Shown here: positions 7,427-15,340 of the stretch, one piece after another | Numbering within the stretch: the first letter of the stretch is position 1 | How the letters are laid out: each line of letters begins with the position of its first letter | DNA from: Streptomyces sp. V1I1 | Lineage (GTDB): Bacteria > Actinomycetota > Actinomycetes > Streptomycetales > Streptomycetaceae | Direction: 5' to 3' | DNA length: 64,000 nucleotides | Assembly (NCBI RefSeq): GCF_030817355.1 | Contig: NZ_JAUSZH010000001.1 | Coordinates: 7,539,001 to 7,603,000, forward strand | Notes under the pieces: model-generated | Databases searched by the model: none | What the model was told of the DNA's origin: nothing | What the model saw: only the letters and a program-made list of their open reading frames with translations | Position numbers and translations under genes: made by a program

Positions 7427-8584
7427 ATGCAACTCGCATTTCTCGCGCCTCTCTATGAGCGTCCCGGTCCCTGGGCCAGCGTTCACCTCGACACCACCTG
7501 GACCGACGAGTCCACTCCTTCCCGCCGGCAGCTCCAGGTGACAGAGGCATGCCGGAAGCTGGCCCTACAAGGTGCGGATGAGGCCACCGGCCGCGCGATG
7601 TACGAGGCGCTCACCACCCGGCCGCACTACCCGGGAGAGTCCGGCCGGGCCGTCTTCGCCACGGGCGGCGAGGTCGTCCTCGACCCACCGCTCGCCCATC
7701 GCCCGTCGGCCGCCTCCGACGTCTCCTGGTCGGCGCTTCCCCACGTCGCCCCGCTGCTGGACCTCGCCGTGCAGGAACCGGTCTGCCTCGTCGCGTACAT
7801 CGATCGCACGGGCGCGGACCTGGAGCTGCGCAGCCCACTGGGCAGCCGGGCCGTCGGACAGGCCCAGGGCAAGCAGTGGTCCATCCACCGCACCACGGGC
7901 TCCCACTGGTCCGCGAGCCACCACCCGCGCAGCGTGGAGAACACCTGGAACACCTGGGACCACAACGCCGGCGAGATCGCTGCGGCGATCGCGGCGAACC
8001 AGGAGGACTGCCGTGCCGACCTGGTCGTTCTGGCCGGGGGACTGCGCGAGCGGCGCGCCGTCCACAACCGCCTGCCCATCGCACTTCGCCCACGTGTCGT
8101 CGAAACGGACCACGGCGGCCGCGCCGACGGCCCGGCCACCCGGCTGCTCGACGAGGATGTGGAGCAGTCCCGCCAGGACCATCTGAACCGGCGCGCCGAG
8201 GAGGAGCTTGACCGCTTCCGGGCCGCCCCCGCCGCAACGGCCGAGGGCATACCGGCCCTGGTCGACGCGGCGCGCGAGCACCGGATCGCCGAGCTGTTCA
8301 TACGGCCCGAGGGGCCGGACGCGCACCACGAAGTCTGGGTGGGAATCGAGCCCGAGCAGCTGGCGGTACGCCGTACGGACCTCCAGTACCTGGGCGAACC
8401 GCACCCCTCGTCGGCGCGCGCGGACGACGCGCTGCTCCGCTGTGCGGCGGTGACCGGCGCGGAGGCACTCCGGGTGCCGTCGCAGGGACACGACGACGTC
8501 CCGGTCGGCGGCTTGGGGGCGCTGCTGCGCCAACCGTACGACGACAGGGGACGACACCCCCGGATGGCGAGGAGCCATGGCTGA
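7427..8584 (+). CDS. baeRF2/Vms1-like protein, Balon-type ribosome hibernation factor homologue (Rv2629-like)
   Basis: A 385-residue protein with the bacterial-archaeal eRF1-related organisation: an N-terminal domain ending near residue 110 (SVHLDTTWTDES, FATGGEVVLDPPL), a central nuclease-like eRF1 domain 2 (VCLVAYIDRTGADLELRS to LVVLAGGLRERRAVHNRLP) and a C-terminal domain from about residue 250. Length and motifs fit the family containing mycobacterial Rv2629/Msmeg_1130 and Balon, which enter the ribosomal A site during dormancy. I see no GGQ motif, as expected for a hibernation rather than a release factor. GGGAGGAATCC precedes the ATG. Its 3' end overlaps the next gene by 8 bp, so the two are coupled. 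The hibernation role is from homologues. Confidence 0.85.
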   Translation: MQLAFLAPLYERPGPWASVHLDTTWTDESTPSRRQLQVTEACRKLALQGADEATGRAMYEALTTRPHYPGESGRAVFATGGEVVLDPPLAHRPSAASDVSWSALPHVAPLLDLAVQEPVCLVAYIDRTGADLELRSPLGSRAVGQAQGKQWSIHRTTGSHWSASHHPRSVENTWNTWDHNAGEIAAAIAANQEDCRADLVVLAGGLRERRAVHNRLPIALRPRVVETDHGGRADGPATRLLDEDVEQSRQDHLNRRAEEELDRFRAAPAATAEGIPALVDAAREHRIAELFIRPEGPDAHHEVWVGIEPEQLAVRRTDLQYLGEPHPSSARADDALLRCAAVTGAEALRVPSQGHDDVPVGGLGALLRQPYDDRGRHPRMARSHG

Positions 8585-10139
8585 ACAGCGCCCGACTGTT
8601 GACGAGTCGTACTGGATGACCACGACGCCGAGCACGGGCTATCCGCCCATCGGCGTGGACGCGACCGCGGACGTGGCCGTCGTCGGAGCGGGCATCGCCG
8701 GCCTGTGCACAGCCTGGGACCTGGTCCGGGCAGGCCTGGACGTCGTCGTCCTGGAGGCCGACCGGATCGCCGCAGGCGTGACCGGCTACACCACGGCCAA
8801 GCTCACCGCTCTGCACGGTCTGGGCTATGCGCGGCTGGAGGCGAAGCACGGCGCCGACGCCGCCGCGCTGTACGCGCTCTCGCAGCAGGACGCGCTCGAC
8901 CGGACAGCCGTCCTCTGCGCCGAACTCGACATCGACGCCGACCTGGAGCGCGCCCCCGCCCACACGTACGTGGAGGATCCGCGGCGAGCGGACGAGATCA
9001 AGGCCGAGGCGGAGGCCGCCCGGCGGGCGGGACTCGACGCGTCGTACGTGACCGAGACGGAACTGTCCTTCCCGGTGGCCGCCGCCGTCCGCGTCGAAGG
9101 CCAACTCCAGTTCCACCCGCGGAAGTTCCTGCTGGCGCTGGCCGAGCGGATCACGGACGCGGGAGGCCGCATCCATGAGCGCACCCGCGTCACCGGGCTC
9201 CATGACGGCAGCCGCTGCCGCTTGACCACCGAGAACGGGGCATCGGTCGAGGCGCGCGACGCGGTCATCGCGACGCACTATCCAGTCTTCGACCGCACGA
9301 TGCTCTTCACCCGGCTCAAGCCCCGACGCGAACTGGTGGTCGCGGCACCGGTGCCGACCGAAGCCGCCCCCACCGGCATGTACTTCAGCCCGGAGGACAC
9401 GGTGCGGTCCGTGCGCAGCGCGCCCTACGACGAGGCGCGGCGGCTGCTGATCGTCACCGGGGAGTCGTTCGAGCCTGGAGCCGGCGAAGTGAGGGAACGG
9501 TTCACGCGCCTCGACGCCTGGGCGCGGCAGCGGCTGCCGGGCTTCGCCGACGCGGACATGACGTATCGGTGGGCGGCGCAGGACAACGACTCGAGCGACC
9601 ATCTGCCGTACGTCGGACACGCCCATCCGGGGACACAACACGTCTATGTGGCCACGGGCTTCGGCGGCTGGGGTATGAGCAACGGCGTGATGGCAGGCCG
9701 GTTGCTCACTGCCCATATCGCGGGCGGCGGCCGGCCGGCGTGGACCGACCTCTACGACCCGCGAAGGCTGCCCCAAGTGCGAGAGACAGCCCAACTCGCC
9801 CGGTTCCAGACCGCTGTCGCCAAACACTTCGTCGGTGACCGCCTGCACACCAGCCATGTCGACTCGGTGACCGACATTCCGCCCGGCAGCGGAGCCGTCG
9901 TGCGGCTGGAGGGACGGCGGTGCGCCGTCTACCGCGACGAGGCGGGATACACCAGTGTGCTCTCCGCACGCTGCACGCACCTCGGCTGCCTGGTGCAGTT
10001 CAACGATGCCGAGCGGGTCTGGGAGTGCCCCTGCCACGGCTCCCGCTTCGGCACGGACGGATCGGTTCTGCACGGCCCGGCCACCCGCCCCCTGGAGCCT
10101 CGTGAGGTACCGGGCCCCGGCGACCAGGGCACCCCCTAG
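8577..10139 (+). CDS. FAD-dependent oxidoreductase fused to a C-terminal Rieske [2Fe-2S] domain
   Basis: A 520-residue two-domain protein. Residues about 30-380 form a DAO-type FAD oxidoreductase with the dinucleotide motif VVGAGIAGLCTAWDLV, the ATHYPVFDRT segment and the FAD-contacting C-terminal stretch VATGFGGWGMSNGVMAG. Residues about 440-510 are a Rieske domain with CTHLGC (about 465-470) and CPCHGSRF (about 483-490), giving the two Cys and two His cluster ligands. No signal peptide or Tat motif is seen, so it is probably cytoplasmic. The electron donor and substrate are unknown. The start overlaps the baeRF2 stop by 8 bp, linking this redox enzyme with ribosome protection. Confidence 0.9.
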   Translation: MAEQRPTVDESYWMTTTPSTGYPPIGVDATADVAVVGAGIAGLCTAWDLVRAGLDVVVLEADRIAAGVTGYTTAKLTALHGLGYARLEAKHGADAAALYALSQQDALDRTAVLCAELDIDADLERAPAHTYVEDPRRADEIKAEAEAARRAGLDASYVTETELSFPVAAAVRVEGQLQFHPRKFLLALAERITDAGGRIHERTRVTGLHDGSRCRLTTENGASVEARDAVIATHYPVFDRTMLFTRLKPRRELVVAAPVPTEAAPTGMYFSPEDTVRSVRSAPYDEARRLLIVTGESFEPGAGEVRERFTRLDAWARQRLPGFADADMTYRWAAQDNDSSDHLPYVGHAHPGTQHVYVATGFGGWGMSNGVMAGRLLTAHIAGGGRPAWTDLYDPRRLPQVRETAQLARFQTAVAKHFVGDRLHTSHVDSVTDIPPGSGAVVRLEGRRCAVYRDEAGYTSVLSARCTHLGCLVQFNDAERVWECPCHGSRFGTDGSVLHGPATRPLEPREVPGPGDQGTP

Positions 10140-10185
10140 CACCCGAAGTCCTGCCGAGCTGTGACCGGCCTGCCGGAGTGCGACG

Positions 10186-10746
10186 ATGGTGCATATGAGG
10201 AAGAGCGCACTCATTGTCATCGACATGATCAACACATATGAGCACGCCGACGCCGAACTGCTTCTTCCTTCGGTCTCCAAGATCGTGCCCGCGATCGTCC
10301 AGTTGCTGGAACGTGCCCGCGCGCACGGGGTTCCAGTGATCTATGTGAACGACAATTTCGGCGAATGGAGATCCCATCACGGAGAGCTCCTCGAGACCGC
10401 GCTTTCGGGTCCCCACGCCGATCTGGTCGAGCCGGTCCGGCCCGATGAAGAATCGCTCTTCGTGGTCAAGGCGCGGCATTCGATCTTCTTCGAGACGCCC
10501 CTGTCGTATCTGCTCAGTCAACTGGAAATCGACCATGTGATTCTGTGCGGGCAGGTGACCGAGCAGTGCGTGCTGTACTCCGCCCTGGACGCGCACATCC
10601 GCCATCTGCACGTGACCGTGGCCCAGGATTCCGTCGCGCATATCCACGCCGATCTGGCGGACGCCGCGCTGCGGATGATGCAGCGCAATATGGGAGCGGA
10701 GATCACGGCGGGCGACTCGATCGAATTCGCAGCCGACAGCGGCTGA
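10186..10746 (+). CDS. Isochorismatase-like cysteine hydrolase
   Basis: A 186-residue cysteine hydrolase. The triad is visible: Asp in ALIVIDMINTYE, Lys in LFVVKARHS, and the nucleophile Cys in GQVTEQCVLYSALDA, with the cis-peptide GQVT motif before it. These enzymes hydrolyse isochorismate, nicotinamide or related amides and vinyl ethers; the substrate here is undetermined. ATGs at 10186 and 10195 are both possible; the first has GGAG eight bases upstream. The stop abuts the convergent lactonase stop with no spacer. It follows the FAD-Rieske gene by 46 bp and may belong to the same transcript. Confidence 0.9.
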   Translation: MVHMRKSALIVIDMINTYEHADAELLLPSVSKIVPAIVQLLERARAHGVPVIYVNDNFGEWRSHHGELLETALSGPHADLVEPVRPDEESLFVVKARHSIFFETPLSYLLSQLEIDHVILCGQVTEQCVLYSALDAHIRHLHVTVAQDSVAHIHADLADAALRMMQRNMGAEITAGDSIEFAADSG

Positions 10747-11913
10747 TCACAGCGGCAGCGCGCAGACGGCCACAGGTGAGCTGAACGGGCTTCCCGCGGG
10801 CCTGAGTTCACCACTGGCGTGATCGATGTGGAAGACCGTCACCGAGCTCGACCGCTGGTTCGCCGCGAAGAGCAGATTCTGGCCCGGGGAGAAGGCGAGG
10901 TGCCGTGGGAAGTCGCCGCCGACCGGCACGGTCCCCAGCAGCCGCAGCCGGGACCCGCCGTCCTCGATCGCGTACCGGGTCAGGCTGTTGTGGCCGCGAT
11001 TGGCGAGGAAGGCGTGCCCGCCGCCGCGGGTCACGACCAGCTGAGCCGGATAGCTCGTGGCGGGCCCTGTGCCGGTCGACTGCGGGGCGCCCGGTGTCAG
11101 CCTTCCGGTGACGGGATCGTAGGCGCACACGACGACGGTGTTGTCGACCTCGTTGGCCAGGTAGGCGAATCGGCCCGACGGGTGGAAGGTGAGATGCCGG
11201 GGTCCCGCGCCCGGCCGGACCGTCGCGTACGAGATCCGGGCGAGGGTTCCGCTCGACGTGTCGAGCCGGTAGGTGTAGACGGTGTCGTTGCCGAGATCGA
11301 CGGCGAGTACGTGCCCGCCGTCCGGGCTGGTGACGATCTGGTGGGCGTGAGGGCCTTCCTGGCCGGGGCCGGGCGGCGGCGCGGAGTGGGTGACGAGTGC
11401 CGTGCGTGCTCCCAGCGCGCCCGACGCGGCGATGGGGTGCACGGCGACGCTGCCCGAGAGGTAGTTGGCGCTGAGCAGCCAGCGCCCACTGGGGTGTACG
11501 GACAGATGGCAGGGGCCCACGCCCCCGGTGTCGCGGGTGCCCAGCACACTGTGGTGACCGTCCGGGGACAGTCTGACGGCGGTCACCCCGCCCTGCTGCT
11601 GCTCGTGCACGGCGTACAGAGTGCGGGCGGACGGGTGAAGCGCGAGGTAGGACGGGTCGCCGACGCCCGGGACGGTACCGGTGGCGGTGATGCGGCCCGT
11701 CACCTCGTCGTACGTGGCGAGACCGATTCCGCTGCCACCACCGGCGACCGAGGTGTAGGTGCCCAGGAACAAGGGGCGCTGTCCACGGGGGCGAGCCTGT
11801 GCGGTCGCGGGCACCGCGGCGCTCGCCACAGCCGCCGCGACCGCGCCGATGAACCGGCGGCGGCCGGTGCCGCCGGCCGAACTCGTCCCCGTCCCCGCTG
11901 CCCTGCTGCTCAT
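10747..11913 (-). CDS. Secreted lactonase-fold beta-propeller protein (6-phosphogluconolactonase-like)
   Basis: A 388-residue protein with a Tat-type leader: GRRRFIGAVAAAVASAAVPA with an Ala-x-Ala cleavage site near residue 45. The mature part is a seven-bladed propeller of the lactonase family, seen in repeats such as PSYLALHPSARTLYAV, CHLSVHPSGRWLLSAN and RHLTFHPSGRFAYLAN. Cytoplasmic members hydrolyse 6-phosphogluconolactone; an exported one more likely acts on other lactones or binds a ligand. The ATG at 11913 with AGGTG six bases upstream is preferred over a GTG nine bases earlier. It follows the GH92 gene on the same strand, within 62 bp, and could be in its operon. Confidence 0.88.
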   Translation of the reverse strand: MSSRAAGTGTSSAGGTGRRRFIGAVAAAVASAAVPATAQARPRGQRPLFLGTYTSVAGGGSGIGLATYDEVTGRITATGTVPGVGDPSYLALHPSARTLYAVHEQQQGGVTAVRLSPDGHHSVLGTRDTGGVGPCHLSVHPSGRWLLSANYLSGSVAVHPIAASGALGARTALVTHSAPPPGPGQEGPHAHQIVTSPDGGHVLAVDLGNDTVYTYRLDTSSGTLARISYATVRPGAGPRHLTFHPSGRFAYLANEVDNTVVVCAYDPVTGRLTPGAPQSTGTGPATSYPAQLVVTRGGGHAFLANRGHNSLTRYAIEDGGSRLRLLGTVPVGGDFPRHLAFSPGQNLLFAANQRSSSVTVFHIDHASGELRPAGSPFSSPVAVCALPL

Positions 11914-11974
11914 GTGATGCACCTCGAAGTGTCGGTCGGTTGCTCCGGATGTGGCGGGGCGGTGGAGCGGCGCC

Positions 11975-14900
11975 TCACCTCAGTGTGATCGCGTACACCT
12001 CGACCCGCGGGTCGGCCGGCAGCGTCAAAGAGCGCACTGTCTTCGCCCCGTCGAGCTGCGCCGTGTCACCGAACAGCCGTACCGGGGGGCCGTCGATGCC
12101 CTGCCCGTCCTTGATGCGGTGCGGCATGTCCAGGACGACACTGCTGCCGGACGGCGTCGGGCCTGCCCAGTCGCCGATCGTGAGCGGCACGTCCGCGCTG
12201 CTGCCGTCCGTGTAGCGGACGGTCAGCGTGGTGGCCACCGGCCCGTTGTGGGAGGCGGCTACCAGATGCAGGGTGGAGCGGGCGGCCGCGGGGAGAAGCA
12301 GCGCTTGGCCGCGGGCCTCGATGAAGTTCGGTGCCGTCCCCGCCGGGTCCGGCACGTCGTACGTGACGCCGTTCCAGGTGACAGCCCCGGCCTTCGGCAG
12401 CAGACCGGCGTCGTAACTCCAGCCCTGACCGTCGAAGTCGCCTTCCCTGGACCGGTCCTTCGTGGCGGTGCCGTCATGGTTCAGGGCACCCGCCAGGTCC
12501 ACGGCACACTCGTCCTTCCCGCTGCCCGCGCAGCTCGCCGCGGCCCTCACCTCCACCGTGGCCGTACGGACGACCGCGGGGATGCCCTCGGCCGCGACCG
12601 TCACCCGGACCGGGTACGAGCCGACCGCGGTGCCCGCCGGCACCGTCACCGCGAGCGGGACCGTCGTCTGCACCGGCAGCCGACGGGACTTGAGCGTGAC
12701 GGACGAGCGTGCCTTAACGGCCCACCGGGCGGGAGCCTTCGCCGCGACGGACACCCGCACATCGCCCGGCGACTGGGCCAGCACGTCCACGGCGAGATGC
12801 GCGGTCTGTGCGGCGTCGCCCGTCGGCACGGCGTCCGAGGCGGTGCGCAGCGACGCGTCGAGGTGCCGGCGCCGGTCGGCTCCGGCCGCCGCGTTGACGG
12901 ACGGCGGCTCGGCGCCCTTGCCCGTGCCCCACGCGGACGGTTCGGTCCCGAGCCGGTGGGCCAGCCGCCCGCCGTGCGCGATCGCGTCCCAGTCCAGCCA
13001 AGTGGCGCTTACGTCCTTGCCGTTGAGGGCCACCGACTGGACATAGCGCCGGTCGTCGCTCGCCCCGGGGGCGGTGATGTCCAGCGTGCCGCCCTGCTTG
13101 CGGCCGTACTGCCCGATCCGGATGGTCGCCGACTCGAACTGCGGGCTGGACAGGGCCAGGAAGTCCGCGCCGCTCATCGTCGGATACAGACCGAGCGACG
13201 AGAAGACGTACCAGGCCGACATCGTGCCCAGATCGTCGTTGCCGGTCATGCCGTCCGGGCCGTTGGTGAAGAGCGTCATCGCCGCGCGGGTGACGGTCGC
13301 GGTCTTCGCGGGCGCGCCCGCCCACAGATACATGTACGGGGCGTGCAGATCCGGCTCGTTGTTGGGGTTGTAGGTGGGCTTGCCGTAGTAGTCGTACGGC
13401 TGGGAGATCCAGTCCTTGCGCGCGGTGCCCGCGGGGTCCGTGAGCAGCTTGTCGTGGACGAAGAAGGAATCGAGCCGCTTCTCGGCGGCCTTCCTGCCAC
13501 CCATCAGACCGACAAGACCGGCCGGGTCCTGGGGCACCAGCCACTGGTACTGGTGGGCGCCGCCCTCGTGGAACTGGTGGCCCGCCTCGACCGGGTCGTA
13601 CGGCGTCACCCAGGTGCCCTGCGTCGTACGGGGGCGGAACTGGCCGATCGAGGAGTCCCACAGATTGCGGTACCACTGGCCGCGCGCGGCAAGCATCCTG
13701 GCGTCCGCCCGATGACCGAGCCCCTCGGCCATCAGGGCAAGCGAGGCATCGGCGGCCGCGTACTCCAGGGTGGCCGACGCCGGGTGGTTGCAGTCGTTGT
13801 CGCCGCCCTTGTCGGCGCAGTCCTCGCCGAGGCCGAGACCCGAGGGGATGTAGCCGCGCTCGCTGTAGAAGTCCACGCCCGAGCGGCCGTTGTACGGGGA
13901 GTCTGCGGGCGGGGTGCTGGTGGCGTTCTTCCTCAGCAGCGCGTACGCCTCTTCCTCGTGCCCGGCGAGCAGACCCTTCGACCAGGCCTCGACGAGGAAC
14001 GGAGTCACCGGGTCACCGGTCATGATGTTGGTCTCGCTGTTGGCGAGCGCCCAGCGGGGCAGCCAGCCGCCGTCCCTGCCGATGGCGACGACGGACAGAG
14101 CGACATCGCGGGCGACGCCGGGCTCCAGGAGTTCCAGGAGCTGGTTCTGCGGCCGGTAGGTGTCCCACAGGGAGAGGTTCTGGTACGGCGTGAAGCCCTC
14201 GGCAGTATGGGGCTTGCGGTCGAAGCCGACGTAGCGGCCCTCCACGTCGCCTGCCAGGTTCGGGTGCAGCTGCGCGTGGTAGAGCGCGGTGTAGAAGGCG
14301 CTCTGCCGGTCCCGCGAACCGCCGCCGATCCTGATCGAGCCGAGCTGCTCCTGCCACGTGCGGTGCAGGGCCGCACGGGTGGCGTCGAAGTCGTACGAAT
14401 CCTTCGTCTCCGCCGCCAGGTTCTTCCGGGCCCCCTCCACACCGGTGTAGGACAGGCCGACCTTCACCACGACGTCCTTGTCGGTGCCGGCGTCGAAGGT
14501 CACCCAGGCGCCGTTGCCGCCCTCGCCCTTGGCGTCGCGGCTGCCGGGCTCGGGGGTTGAACCGCGCCATGTGCCATGGGACTTGAAGGGCCGGTCGAAG
14601 GTGGCCGTGAAGTAGACGGTGTGGTCGTCCTTGCCGGCGCAGAAGTTGCCCGCGTGCACCCGGCCCTCGACGGTGCGATCGCCGACGACGTGCACCTCGG
14701 AGTCGTGGACCTTCTGGTTGGCCTTGCCCGTGTTGAACAGGACGTTGGCGGCGCCGGTGGACGGGAAGGTGTAGCGCTGCCAGCCGGTGCGCTGCGTCGC
14801 GGTGAGCTCCGCGTCGATGCCGTACGTCTTCAGGCCCACCCGGTAGTAGCCGGGTTCGGCCTTCTCGTCGTCGTGCGAGTACTCCGAGCGGTAGTCGTCG

Positions 14901-15259
14901 GGGTTCACCCGGTCGACCGCGCCGGTGGTCGGCATCATCGGCAGCTCACCCGCGACGCCGCAGCCGACGCCGGAGAGGTGGGTCTGGCTGAAGCCGTGGA
15001 TCTTGTTCTGCTGATAGTCGTAGCCGCCCTGGCCGCCGGTGTCGGGACTGACCTGGACCATGCCGAAGGGGGCACTCGCGCCGGGGAAGGTGTTGCCGAA
15101 GTTCTGTGTGCCGACAAAGGGGTTGACCAGGTCGGTCGCGTCGGCCGCGGGCGCGGCGCCGGCGGCCCCGGCGGCCGGGCCGGTCAGACTGCCGGCCAAC
15201 AGGGCGACGACCACCAGCCGTGCCGCTCTCGTACGTATCCAACCGGCTGTCCGTCGCAT
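11975..15259 (-). CDS. Secreted GH92 alpha-mannosidase
   Basis: A 1094-residue exported glycosidase. The N-terminus has twin arginines and a hydrophobic core (LVVVALLAGSLTGPAAG) before an Ala-rich cleavage region. The GH92 domain starts at VNPFVGTQNFGNTFPGASAPFGM, a diagnostic motif, and contains SGVGCGVAGELPMMP, LWDTYR, GNDDLGTMSAWYVFSSLGLYP and a calcium/substrate region. About 300 C-terminal residues look like NEW3 and beta-sandwich accessory domains. GH92 enzymes are Ca-dependent inverting exo-alpha-mannosidases, mostly alpha-1,2, acting on high-mannose glycans. AAGAGGTG precedes the ATG. A perfect 12-bp palindrome sits 17 bp upstream of the start, so repression by a LacI-type protein is likely. 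Confidence 0.93.
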   Translation of the reverse strand: MRRTAGWIRTRAARLVVVALLAGSLTGPAAGAAGAAPAADATDLVNPFVGTQNFGNTFPGASAPFGMVQVSPDTGGQGGYDYQQNKIHGFSQTHLSGVGCGVAGELPMMPTTGAVDRVNPDDYRSEYSHDDEKAEPGYYRVGLKTYGIDAELTATQRTGWQRYTFPSTGAANVLFNTGKANQKVHDSEVHVVGDRTVEGRVHAGNFCAGKDDHTVYFTATFDRPFKSHGTWRGSTPEPGSRDAKGEGGNGAWVTFDAGTDKDVVVKVGLSYTGVEGARKNLAAETKDSYDFDATRAALHRTWQEQLGSIRIGGGSRDRQSAFYTALYHAQLHPNLAGDVEGRYVGFDRKPHTAEGFTPYQNLSLWDTYRPQNQLLELLEPGVARDVALSVVAIGRDGGWLPRWALANSETNIMTGDPVTPFLVEAWSKGLLAGHEEEAYALLRKNATSTPPADSPYNGRSGVDFYSERGYIPSGLGLGEDCADKGGDNDCNHPASATLEYAAADASLALMAEGLGHRADARMLAARGQWYRNLWDSSIGQFRPRTTQGTWVTPYDPVEAGHQFHEGGAHQYQWLVPQDPAGLVGLMGGRKAAEKRLDSFFVHDKLLTDPAGTARKDWISQPYDYYGKPTYNPNNEPDLHAPYMYLWAGAPAKTATVTRAAMTLFTNGPDGMTGNDDLGTMSAWYVFSSLGLYPTMSGADFLALSSPQFESATIRIGQYGRKQGGTLDITAPGASDDRRYVQSVALNGKDVSATWLDWDAIAHGGRLAHRLGTEPSAWGTGKGAEPPSVNAAAGADRRRHLDASLRTASDAVPTGDAAQTAHLAVDVLAQSPGDVRVSVAAKAPARWAVKARSSVTLKSRRLPVQTTVPLAVTVPAGTAVGSYPVRVTVAAEGIPAVVRTATVEVRAAASCAGSGKDECAVDLAGALNHDGTATKDRSREGDFDGQGWSYDAGLLPKAGAVTWNGVTYDVPDPAGTAPNFIEARGQALLLPAAARSTLHLVAASHNGPVATTLTVRYTDGSSADVPLTIGDWAGPTPSGSSVVLDMPHRIKDGQGIDGPPVRLFGDTAQLDGAKTVRSLTLPADPRVEVYAITLR

Positions 15260-15275
15260 GTGCGCACCTCTTGTT

Positions 15276-15287
15276 GACAACGTTGTC
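15276..15287. promoter_or_regulatory. LacI-type operator upstream of GH92 (GACAACGTTGTC)
   Basis: A perfect 12-bp palindrome with a central CG, the typical LacI-family layout. It lies 17-28 bp upstream of the GH92 start codon, where a bound repressor would block the promoter or leader. A near-identical site precedes the adjacent GH84 gene. No LacI gene is present in the window. Confidence 0.8.
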
Positions 15288-15340
15288 TGACCGGGCTCGG
15301 GAAAGGTGTCATGGCCGTGCAAAGCCTGTCAACGGCCCGG

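Noticed and set aside
11951..14560. 869-codon plus-strand frame over GH92
   Set aside because: Third-position bias and GH92 motifs are on the minus strand; the plus frame is low-complexity Arg/Gly/Val.
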